Below the pieces are notes generated by a model, which saw only the letters and a program-made list of their open reading frames with translations, did no database searches and was not told the DNA's origin. This document shows positions 21,701 to 31,615 of a stretch of DNA of 64,000 bases, one piece after another. The stretch comes from Alnus glutinosa (Eukaryota; Streptophyta; Magnoliopsida; Fagales; Betulaceae). The stretch is from assembly GCF_958979055.1 (NCBI RefSeq), contig NC_084889.1:2108001-2172000 (forward strand). The letters run 5' to 3'. The first letter of the stretch is position 1, and every line of letters starts with the position of its first letter. A program made the position numbers and the translations under genes.

Positions 21701-24260
21701 TATAGGAAAATTGATATAGGTGATTTTTTTGTGATTTTTTTCAAATTTTCCCTATATTTAGGGAAGAGAATCACCTATAGAGTATGTGGCTACGGATTAA
21801 GATCCTTTACAATTTTAAAAAATTTTGAGATTCTCAAATTATGTGAATTTAAGCCGTTTTTTATATCGAATGACGTGAAAAATATTAAACATTAAAGATA
21901 TGACATGTTACATATTGAGGCAAAAAAAAATTCCAAAAGGCATTTATTTTTTTATTTTTTTTAACTTTTGAAGAGACACTTCTTCTTTACTAAACTAAAA
22001 GACAGTTTTTTGCTTGAAGCTTTTATACGACATAAAGTGTAAAAACCTGATAAAAATATATTCAATTCTTATTGTTAACATATTACATTTTTAATATGTC
22101 GTAAATTTCATATCGTTTAATGTATGAAATGACTTAAATTTATATAATTTGAGAATTTTAAATTTCTTTGAAATTGTAGGGGATACTCATACGTCTTCTA
22201 CTTGTACTTTTAGAGAATTCCACATTTTATATATATATATGAACGACAGTTGGAGGAATGGTCGTTTTATCAATGGAGGCAATGGAGCTGGCTTTGGCTT
22301 CCACTGACCCCCGGCTCCTGCTTTTGGTAAGCTAGGAAGATTATGAACAAGCGCAAGGCATCAACTAAGCTTCAGTTGACTTTTGTAAAGAATAAAAATT
22401 GATATATTCAAACTTGCCTTTGTTTATCTTTTTATTAATTTTTTTTCACAGTTATCTTTTTATTAATTAGTCAACAAAATTAGGATAGCTGTTTTTAAAT
22501 CCTCTATGTTAATTAGCTGTTGATCTACTTATTTTAAATAATAAATAAAACTTCAAAAACTTTGACTTTAGTGACATCCAATTAACTACACTTTATGTTT
22601 CAAATTTAATCGTAGTCAAAATCTCAAAGTCAAATAGCAGGATATGAGCCTTGAAGATCGAGCTGACTTGATCGCCAGCATTACTGGACTAGTTGTCCAA
22701 ATAGGAACAAGACCCTCTCCATTTTACATAGGGAGTCATTTAATAATTTATGGTCAAAATTTTACTTATATATTTAATGGTTTACATAATATACATTATC
22801 ACATTATTTAAAAATTTTAAATTATATAACATAATATACACCATTAGATGCAACACAAAAAAAAAAAAAAAAAAAAAAATCATAAGTGAAATGGATCGAT
22901 CAATAGGAAGCAACATAAAATAAACCAAATTTGATGCCTGAATATTCTGTTTGATAATCTGTTACTAATTCTTCTTATGCTTCTGGTAAATCAAAAGGTA
23001 ATCTCTCACATTTTACTAAGAAAGAAAGTATAAAAACGATAAACCCTATAGGTTGACACCACAAATTCATCCCCAGCTCACGTACCGCTTTAATGGACAA
23101 ACAACCCAATCCTTGGAACATATTATAGTTCCAGGTGGCGAAGAGCCGACATCAAGATGCCAAACCTTGTAAAGGATCTTCGTCAGTTGGCTTCTTTATT
23201 AATCTTTATTAATGCACATTACTAACTTTTATTATAATTATAAACTTAACGTGCTAATCTATATTGGAAAAATAATTAAGCATGTTTATTCTTCACTCTT
23301 CACGTACCCACAAGAGCATTAATTATGTAGTATCTTAGCATTTTCCTTATATTTAACAGAGTAAGACAAGAAAGCCGAGCTGATCGAGACATGAGATTTG
23401 CATTATTTTGCAAGTTTAAGCGCACATGCATATGCTGCATTAATTTGGCTCGAGCATTCAAGCCCTTCCACATTCTATGCTTGTTTGTTATGACTTATGA
23501 AGAGTTAAGTTTATTTTTACTTTGTAAATTAAATGGTCTGAACCCGCATTGTCCATTCACCCACTCTTCACTCCTAATTACCCCCTTTTTTTGCATTCTT
23601 CAACCTAATTAGATAAGTTCATGCCTAAAGTTCCGGGAAAAATATGAGAAAGAAAAAGAAAATAAAATAAAAAAGCCCCCAACTACAATAATCCATCACA
23701 CATGTATAATCGATCATTTCTCTTGATCACAAGTTAATTAATAAAGTTTTCTTCAGACTAGGTTGTTAGATTTTCACAAATTTAGTATATTAAACTAACA
23801 TGTTTTTCAAAATATAAAATGCATATAAAAATCACATATATAATTAGTTTAATAGGTTAATTTTGAGGAAATATATTCTTCAAACCTAGCTAGTTGAAAA
23901 GAAAACTGCCTATCTATATGCTTATCTAAATATGATTCTTAATTGGTTACCCACGATTCAAAATAAATCAAACGTCCTCGCAGATTTAGGTTTGCATAAT
24001 TGGCTTGACATGTTGTTCAGCAACCTAATTAACTGATACAAAATAGAATAAATAACTAAAATTTGAACAAGGAAAACAAACAGCTAAATAAAGAAAGAAA
24101 AAAACCATATACAGCACCTATTTAAAATATAAATAATAATAATAATAAAAAAAAAAACTACTTGCCCTCCCGCCAACTGCGCCGTCCGCTGTCAGCCGAC
24201 AAAGACGGCAAAGAGAACAACTAATGGTAACGTCTAACAGCTTCTTTCTTCTAAACCCAA
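21701..24260. other. Intergenic upstream of the VQ gene
   Basis: No supported gene. AT-rich with a 22-A run near 22860. The region 24160-24240 just upstream of the VQ gene is less AT-rich and may hold its distal promoter. Confidence 0.55.
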
Positions 24261-24450
24261 ACATTTCAACACCGTATGATGAATCATTTATATATACAAC
24301 TATATATATATATATATAACAACTATATATATATATATATATATGAATCTCTTATATATATACAACTCTCTCTATATATATATATTATTATGTATGTCAA
24401 CGGTCAGAATCGCTGGCTATCGTATCCTCGTCTATCTCTAACCCTCTTCA

Positions 24451-24471
24451 CCCCCCCCCCCCCCCCCCCCC
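24451..24471. repeat. Poly-C tract (21 C) in the VQ promoter
   Basis: An uninterrupted run of 21 C sits between TA microsatellites (24290-24385) and the likely TATA box. Its length is likely to vary between alleles and to be error-prone in sequencing. Confidence 0.9.
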
Positions 24472-24481
24472 AACGACCCTT

Positions 24482-24489
24482 CTATATAT
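24482..24489 (+). promoter_or_regulatory. Likely TATA box of the VQ gene
   Basis: CTATATAT lies about 72 bp before the VQ start codon and is followed by a CT-rich stretch typical of a plant transcription start region. TA repeats further upstream (24290-24385) are alternatives. Confidence 0.4.
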
Positions 24490-24560
24490 CCCCATCTCTC
24501 TCCTTCCTTTCCTCTTCATCCCCAAAGACATACGAATATAGAAGAAGCAGAATCTCTAAC

Positions 24561-25241
24561 ATGAGCCCTGCAAAGTTTCATGGCGACGATGATGATGAGC
24601 ATTCAGGGAGGGACATCAAAGGTCCACGTCCGTCCCCCTTGAAGATCAACAAGGGCTCCCACTTTATTCAGAAGCAATCTTCGAGCTCTTCAACGTCAAT
24701 CTCTTCGGTACTTTCTGATTGCGTTGCTCCGGTCAGGCAGCAACAGCGGCGACCGGTTATTATATACACTCATTCTCCCAAGATCATCCACACCCAGGCT
24801 CGGGATTTCATGGCTCTCGTCCAGAAGCTCACCGGCGTGTCGCGTCCCAACGACGATGAAGCCACTGCACAGCCTGATCATCATCATCATCATCATCCCC
24901 ATAATAGCGATAAGATCAGCTTGTCTATGGAAGGTGGAAATGATCGTCACATGAAGCCTGTTAGCCACGATGACAACGACTCGTCTTCCGCTCTCACAGA
25001 TGAGAATTGCGGCGGCGGCAAGGCAAGCTCGTCGTCCTTGTTACCAACTCTAAACCAAAACCAAAACCAAACCAATCAATATTTTGCTGACATGCCTTTG
25101 TTTACCCCGAATTCGAGCAGTTTCTTCTGCTCGCCTCGGCCTGTTTATAGATATCCTGATTCGTCGTACGCGTCGCCGAACGTGGGTAACTCCATGTCAC
25201 CGTCTGTTTTCGAGTTTCTCAAAGGACTACCAGAATACTGA
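24561..25241 (+). CDS. VQ-motif protein, MKS1/VQ20-like
   Basis: The 226-residue product is a plant-specific transcriptional co-regulator. VQ proteins bind WRKY factors in the nucleus, and the MKS1 type is also a MAP kinase substrate. The core VQ motif FMALVQKLTG is at residues 83-92. Two other blocks typical of the MKS1/VQ20 group are present: an N-terminal GPRPSPLKINKGSHFI stretch (about 21-36) and a C-terminal SPSVFEFLKGLPEY end. In between are low-complexity segments: an acidic run at 9-13, a Ser run at 40-44, a six-His run after the VQ motif, and an NQNQNQTNQ stretch. Several Ser-Pro and Thr-Pro sites could be MAPK targets. The frame is open upstream to 24276, but that part is only TA and poly-C repeat. 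The ATG at 24561 is chosen because the conserved block follows soon after it. Single exon, as usual for the family. Confidence 0.93.
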   Translation: MSPAKFHGDDDDEHSGRDIKGPRPSPLKINKGSHFIQKQSSSSSTSISSVLSDCVAPVRQQQRRPVIIYTHSPKIIHTQARDFMALVQKLTGVSRPNDDEATAQPDHHHHHHPHNSDKISLSMEGGNDRHMKPVSHDDNDSSSALTDENCGGGKASSSSLLPTLNQNQNQTNQYFADMPLFTPNSSSFFCSPRPVYRYPDSSYASPNVGNSMSPSVFEFLKGLPEY

Positions 25242-26634
25242 GATACATATATTTGAGGGTTTAGCAGTAATTAATTTACTGCCTGCATTGTACATAGATT
25301 GGTGTTAATTTCTATGTTTTTTTTTTTTATTTTATTTTGTTTTTGTTTCTGTTTTTTACGTCTCCAATGTTTTGGATATGGATCAACTAGAAATTAATTA
25401 GATAGCTAGCATCCGTTGTGAATTATAAGATCATTTAATTGATTCGTTGGCCATCAAAGGGAAAATTGATCTATCTCTCTCCTGGTCTGTATGGTACTTA
25501 TTAATGTCCTATAAATAAGTTTAATTAGTGCTTTTTTTGTTTGATGATCTAGCTTTCGTCGTATCTCTTTATATACATATATTCCTTCTTGAAAGAGCAT
25601 GATGATAAAAATGTAGTTTTTAGCAATATTACTCTTCTTGAAAGAGCATGTAATTAAGGATAATGCTAGTTAAAAAGCACACTAATTAAATATGCTAGTG
25701 GGTGCAGGTCTTATTTAGAGAAAAACTTAATTAATGCTACAAGGATCGTCTGGTACTGAAACACCAATTTGATTAATCATTTATGTAGTTTAATCTTGAT
25801 GATCAATCAATGACATGGCTTGCCTCCAATCTCTAGCTCTGTAATCTTTTAATTATCAATGGAAATCTTATCTTAACCATAATAACTTTTTAAAAAATAA
25901 CCTGCTCCATGATCCTGATCAAAACAAAGGCCATTTGACTCCAACCGACTTCATCAAGTTATTAATGGATGATTCAGTTGCCTGCGACGCCTATTCCATA
26001 TTTCGGTTTCCAACTCACATCGACACATCTCATTCAATGGACCAAAAGAATTAACTTCCCTCAACCGAAGTTTTCCATTTTTGAACGCCCCTATAAAATG
26101 GCATGATGTACGTACGAGCTCGAAAGTCCCCGGTGTTTTCCCAAAAACAATTTTAAGTTACTCGCATGCAATGGCAAGCTAGTGGATTTTGTGGTCAGAT
26201 GTACTATGCATGATTATACCAAATTTTGCACGGTCGGACGGGACAATGGCCTGGAGCCAGTGAGGGAGAGCTTCCGACAGTCAAGTAAGAAGGAGACTTG
26301 CCTAGGTTTTGGAGATGATGGGTCTTTTATTTGAAGCTCCCTAAGAACTTTTTGGGACTTTTGTAAGACTGGACTTTTAATTTTACTGAGACCTATTTAA
26401 TAAGCTTTATTTTTATCCACGTCAAATACAGTTTCGAACGATGCCCGTTTGATCAAGAATTCACATTTATTTTTAGGTAATGATTAGCTAGCTAGGCTGA
26501 TCATTTTCATGTGAAGTACTTATGAACTAAAACTAACAAGGCATAGTTTTCACTTCTCAGAGTGGATGCATAACCAGGACATAAAATATCTCTTTTTTTC
26601 AACCAGACTTTCCAAAATCTGGGGCAATTTAATT
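25242..26634. other. Intergenic downstream of the VQ gene
   Basis: Contains the VQ 3' UTR (T-rich near 25320) and a locally repeated phrase, CTTCTTGAAAGAGCATG, near 25586 and 25633. Nothing coding is recognised. Confidence 0.55.
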
Positions 26635-26643
26635 AGGCCCGTC

Positions 26644-27697
26644 AAAAGACTATCTGAAGATTTCGTGATTTTCTAGAGATAGAGACTCCCGAATCTTCTA
26701 GAGAGAGAAAGCTTTCGTTTTTAGTTTGCTTGCCGGGGGAGGCATGCTCCATGCCTCCCTCCTCTGGGTCCTCGGTCCTCCTAGTCTCTAGGAGGTTTTT
26801 TGTTCCTCCATAGCTAGTTCCGTTGGAGGCTAGGTTTCTCCCTCCCGTTAGGGCAGGGAGTTTTGTTCCTCTCGGACTTGTTCCGGTAGAGGTTTTGCTC
26901 TCCTAGGTCCTAACCCTTATAGGTTGAGGAGTTTGTGTTCTTGTTTCTCTTTTTTCTGACTGAAAGGCCTTCATGCAGAGTTGGTTTGGAGGATCGGCCA
27001 CTCTCCATCGTGTCTTCGGTGGATCTCTAGTCGTGCTTCAACAGATCGTTTTTTTGTGTGCTAGATCTGTAATTTTCTACTGGGTTTCTCATGATACGTG
27101 CTTCTCAGCTGTATTCACTGTCGTCAACTGGTCCAGCTGTCTTAAGCTAGTGGTCTTGCCGCTCATTCTTGTCAATGCGTGGTCTGCACGTGAGGGGATC
27201 TTTTTCTATGGATAGGCGCGTGTGGGTTACGCCATATTTTTCAGGCCATAGTTGGTGGTGATTGGTAGTTGGCGGTGGATGTTTGCTGTTTGGGGAGCCT
27301 CATGAGATAGCACGCGCCACCTTAGTAGGATGTGATCTTCTTTGATGCTGGCAGTGTTGGTTTTTTGGTTTTGTATATTCTCTTGTATCTTCATTTTCAC
27401 AGTGTGTCTATATAATGCACAAATTTTATTGGGCTATTTTTTTGTTGTGGTAGCTAGATCAGCCATCTTTCTTTTTTAGAGTGTGCTTAATTGTAAAGAG
27501 AGGCTCAAAAGGGTGTCCTTGTAATTTTTATGTATTGTTTAGGCAGCTGCTTTTAAGTCAGACTTGGTTCTGACTTAGGATGTAGATGTCTCTTTGTACC
27601 TCTTGTCTGTCTCTGTAATGCATTATGGCTTTGCTTCGCAATAGATGTAACACATGCTACACGTTCAAAAAAATAAAAAATAAAATAAAAAAAAATC
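26644..27697 (+). mobile_element. Retroposed sequence of about 1.05 kb with A-rich tail
   Basis: A GC-richer block begins with TC-rich repeats containing TAGGAGG and GGGAGTTTTGTTCCTC. It runs through GTAATGCATTATGGCTTTGC and ends in an A-rich tail at about 27668-27695. The flanks carry AGGCCCGTC (26635-26643) and AGGCCTGTC (27698-27706), a 9-bp near-identical pair placed exactly as a target-site duplication would be. No reverse-transcriptase frame remains (the 80-codon frame near 26973 is unrecognised), so it is either a defective LINE with the body lost or a processed transcript copy. Confidence 0.55.
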
Positions 27698-27959
27698 AGG
27701 CCTGTCCTTTTCTCAAACGGATTAGGATCAATTTTCATTTCACTTGAAATTGAATTTTTAAAAAAAAAAAAAAACTATATTATGGTTCTGATTTTTCTTA
27801 TAGCATTTAATGGTGTATAATGTGTCACATCATTTAAAATTTTTAAATAACGTGATAAATGGTAATATATTTACCATGTAGCAAAATATATATATACCAA
27901 TATAGGATCTGTCTAATCATTATAGTATTTTTTTAAAAAAGAAAATTAATTGTCCCTAA

Positions 27960-28933
27960 GAGTACTAGTAACAGATGCCCTATAAGTCATTCTATTCCCT
28001 AAAATAAGGAAAATTTCAAAAAAGTTGCAAAAAAATGACACCACAACAGTTACCCTATTATTCATGCGCGCACCTCCTTGGGAAGCTTCAATGCTTCCTA
28101 ATACATTGGGTAGCACTGTAGCTACCCAATAAATTATTTTAATAAAAAAAAAAACTTCTCTCTCCTCTCTACTTCACGCACTTGTCCTCGCACAGATTTC
28201 TCTCTATTTTCCTTTCATCTCACCATGTCCACAGCCGCTGAAGAACATGAATTACAGACACGAACCAACATTCAATTCTTCACTTTTCTTTGTGATTTGA
28301 AAGCTTCCACAGAAAGAAAACCCCAATTCAACAAATAAAACCGCTTGCCCAACTCAGACTTCAAAATACCCAAACTGATTCAAGGAAAGAAAACCCCAAT
28401 TTAACAAAGAGGAACATGAAATCCTTGCCCTAAGTTTCCAGAATCTACGCCATGATGTGAGATTTCCAGAATCTTCGCCATGATATGAGATCCCCCTAAG
28501 AACAAAACCCACCCACCATGAAAAAAATCCCGAAAACCCCCACCGTAGAAACAAAAAGGAAAGACAACGGCTGGACAACACGAATAAGCTCGACGAGTTA
28601 CACTTTTCTTTGGAAACAGCGGGACAATCCACTTTTCTTTGTGGATTTGCTTCACATGATGGGAAGATGGAGATGAGAGAGAGATGGAATCGGATAGGAA
28701 GACAGATGGGAGAGAAGACAAAAGAATGAAGATGATGCTTCTGGAGAGTGGAGAATAATTAAAGTTAAAAACAAAAAAATTGTAAAACGTAAAAAAATAA
28801 TATTTTAATATATAGAGAAAGATAAAAGGAAGCTGTTGTGATGTGTTTTTATATAGGGAAAAAAAAAAGTTGTTTGATTTCCTAAATTTTTCCTAAATTA
28901 GGGAAAATAGTAGGGAGTCTGCTGCTAGTGCTC
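27960..28933. mobile_element. Non-autonomous DNA transposon with TAA target-site duplication
   Basis: The left end is GAGTACTAGTAACAGATGCC and the complement of the right end is GAGCACTAGCAGCAGACTCC. Similarity continues into CCCTAAAATAAGG versus CCCTAATTTAGG. TAA flanks both sides (27957-27959 and 28934-28936). A 3-bp TAA duplication is characteristic of the PIF/Harbinger superfamily. The interior (974 bp in all) has no transposase frame. It contains a hairpin, GGGTAGCACTGTAGCTACCC, near 28108, also found near 21485. Confidence 0.75.
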
Positions 28934-28936
28934 TAA

Positions 28937-30522
28937 GTTTTTTGTTTTGTTAAAAAAAGAAAATTTGGCCAGATTTGCGTAATATTTTCTTTTCTTTTCT
29001 AAAATTTTCTCAACATTGCAATCTATTCTTGGTTGGAAGGTCGTTTCAATGTATTAGTACAAATATTATTATTGGATGGAATATTAATGTCAATAACACA
29101 GTAGTTGTCCAGTTCTGATTATGTAGATGAACATGGGCTGGAGTTATCTATAAAAAGCACACAGTTGGGCCTAAATTCAGCCCAAAGAAAACAACTCCAC
29201 CATTTCTCACCCAAAACAAGATGAAACTGAAAATTATGGATAGTCCAGAACTTTTTATTTTGCTATTCAATTTTAATTTTGAAACCACGACAAAGTGCAG
29301 ATGTTGAAGTGAATTTTTGTACGGTCGGATTGAATGATTAGAACTTGTAAAATAAGGAAAAATATCATTGGTGTGACGTCGGTTTGGGGGTAGTGTTAAG
29401 TGGGAAGCCTCCTATAGTTAAGTCGGATAGATTTTTCTGATATATCTATTTAATATATAAAAAGTTTTCGAGTTTGGGACGTAACTCCAATTTTTTACAG
29501 CTCTTTAATTGAGTGGGCCTTGGTTATTATTTCTGTATCAGTTGATTTTTTAGTTTAATTTTACATGTAGAAGCAATAACTAATTAGCCACATTGACTTC
29601 AACTGTTTTAACCTAGATTTCTATTTTGAAGCTCCTTAAGATATCCATTTCTGTCTTTTCACTTCTTTTAAGCGGATCAACCTTGTTACTTAAGAATTAA
29701 TAAACATTTGAGCATGAGTAAAATAAAATCAAAGTAATTTTAAATTGAAATAATTGTATATATATATATATTGTCACGTTATTTAAAATCTTAAATAATA
29801 TAATATCATATTTAAATGATGTGATATTATATATACAGTTAAGTATCTTAATTGTGAAATTAAATCTCTGTATTTTACTTTTGTCCACACATGACATCAA
29901 TCTGGTCCAAAATAGTACAAGTCCATTCAAGCATGTGGTTGATGCAAAGTTTGAGATTACCATGGATAAACTATCGTTTAAGGCACGTGATTCGTGTCTG
30001 AAATTTCTTGGTAATTGGAGTTGAAATCAGCCTTAATTTAATAATTTGAAATTGTCAACAAATTATTGCAACATTCACACTGTTCGAATCAGCAAACAGC
30101 CAAACACCAACCTTAGTTCACACACTTCATAAATCAACACGTTTGTTTGAGGAAAGAATTATTCATAATGGTTTCTTTTTTGTTTTTTTACTTAATTTCC
30201 CACAATAAGAATCAAAGATCCTGGCCTATTCCTGAATCACAAGCCATGTGATAGAATACAAAGGGATTAGAAAGGAAAAAAGAAAAATAAAGTAATTAAA
30301 TACATAAGAAAATAAAAATAAATAGAAATATTTATAAAGTGGACCCCCCACCCTAAAATTTTCACAATTTTCCGTTGTATTGGGCCTTTGGCCACTTCAA
30401 CAGCCAAGACACCTAACCGCGAATTAACAGCGAGTCACGACCGAGTCAGTTCAGTTCCCCGCTTCGTTTCTCACTCGTCGTGAAATTCGTTATTCCTCCG
30501 GAACCATAACGATATCAGCGTC
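28937..30522. other. Intergenic, no gene seen
   Basis: AT-rich. A small inverted repeat (TGTCACGTTATTTAAAATCT facing its partner around ATTTAAATGATGTGATATTA) lies at 29770-29840, a decayed hairpin element. The last 150 bp probably include the 3' UTR of the minus-strand gene. Confidence 0.5.
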
Positions 30523-31425
30523 TCACCATGCGTCCACGTCGGATCCCGTTAAACTCGCTAACGGCGAGCTAACATTCCTCACGTCCCCAACCGTTAGGTG
30601 CCCGCTAGTGTCATCCCTGACGTAGACCTTCTCGACGCCGCCATATCCGCCGTAGCCTACTATCTTTCCGAGCTGGGGCCGCCGGGTCCACTCGGCGAGC
30701 ATCGCCGGTAACCGACACCGAACGCGTGTGTCCCACACGCGCAGCGACACGCCCCCGGAAGCGCTAGCCCTCGAAGCCGTCACTACTACCGGCGGCGATG
30801 ACGACGTGGACACTGCCGGAAAAAGTTGTTTGCCGCCAATATGGGAGCAAATTCCCTTCTCTCTGTTAGTGTCATAGACGGAGATCAAACTTTCCGAAGA
30901 ATCGTCGTCAACGTCAAAATCCAACCCTAAGCCCAGATGGTCCCACAGCTTCACGACGCTCCTACCACCGGCGAAGTCCGCCCACGAGAACCGTCTCCGG
31001 AACTTATTTTTACGATTATGCCCTTCACCTTCCACGTATCGACCAGACCCACCGGCCACCCGGAAATCTTCATCCATAGATCGCCACCGATCCCTTTCGG
31101 GTTTGTTGTCATCATCATCATCATCATCTTCTTCTTCTTCTTGGTCTTCTCCTAAAGAAGATGACGATGAAGAACAAGTTTCGTCTTCGCTGTCAAAATC
31201 ATCATCGTTGGCGAGCTTCAAAAGAGGCTCTTTAGCTATCGACTTCTGTCTCCGGAGCTTGACGATCAAAACCTTGAGTCTGTTCACTATGGTGCTCAGA
31301 GACGCGACCAGTGCAAGAATCAACGCGCCCCATTTGGAGAGCAAAATAAACCGAGAAAGCAGCGATGGGTTTTGCAGTGAGACCTCGAAATCGCTCAGCC
31401 TGTTGATTATCACTGGGACTTCCAT
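30523..31425 (-). CDS. Uncharacterised acidic membrane-anchored protein
   Basis: I do not recognise this gene. The frame encodes 300 residues in one exon. The start is the ATG at 31425; the open frame extends only one non-ATG codon further. One hydrophobic segment (about residues 28-46, WGALILALVASLSTIV) suggests a single membrane anchor near the N-terminus. A basic stretch (KVLIVKLRRQKSIAKE) follows, then a strongly acidic low-complexity region with Ser, Glu and Asp runs (about 74-110). After it come a basic RRRFSWADFAGG block, SVVKLWDHLGLGLD, and a C-terminal half with GVSLRVWDTR and a Gly/Tyr-rich GYGGYGGVEKVYVRDD. The KLWD and RVWDTR pieces resemble single WD-repeat ends, but no full propeller is present. 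High GC, regular codons and a plausible TATA box support a real gene. The function is unknown. Confidence 0.75.
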   Translation of the reverse strand: MEVPVIINRLSDFEVSLQNPSLLSRFILLSKWGALILALVASLSTIVNRLKVLIVKLRRQKSIAKEPLLKLANDDDFDSEDETCSSSSSSLGEDQEEEEDDDDDDDNKPERDRWRSMDEDFRVAGGSGRYVEGEGHNRKNKFRRRFSWADFAGGRSVVKLWDHLGLGLDFDVDDDSSESLISVYDTNREKGICSHIGGKQLFPAVSTSSSPPVVVTASRASASGGVSLRVWDTRVRCRLPAMLAEWTRRPQLGKIVGYGGYGGVEKVYVRDDTSGHLTVGDVRNVSSPLASLTGSDVDAW

Positions 31426-31514
31426 CAAAACGACAGAGTTTTGAGCCGGAGAAAATGGTAGTCTTGAGAGAGGTAGGTGAAGAAGTGGAGGTTTGGGAGA
31501 GTAGAGGGCGTGGG

Positions 31515-31524
31515 CTTTTTAAAG
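31515..31524 (-). promoter_or_regulatory. Possible TATA box of the 30.5-31.4 kb gene
   Basis: CTTTAAAAAG on the minus strand lies about 90 nt upstream of the ATG. Further upstream, near 31560-31615, are two ACGT-core elements (GTGACGTGC and GACACGTCA) of the kind bound by bZIP factors. This is inferred from motif match only. Confidence 0.35.
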
Positions 31525-31615
31525 GCAGATGATAAAAAATGATTCCAGGTTTTCTCACGGTGACGTGCAGGATAACGGTTGGCTTACTGGAATAGAATTC
31601 CTGGCGACACGTCAG

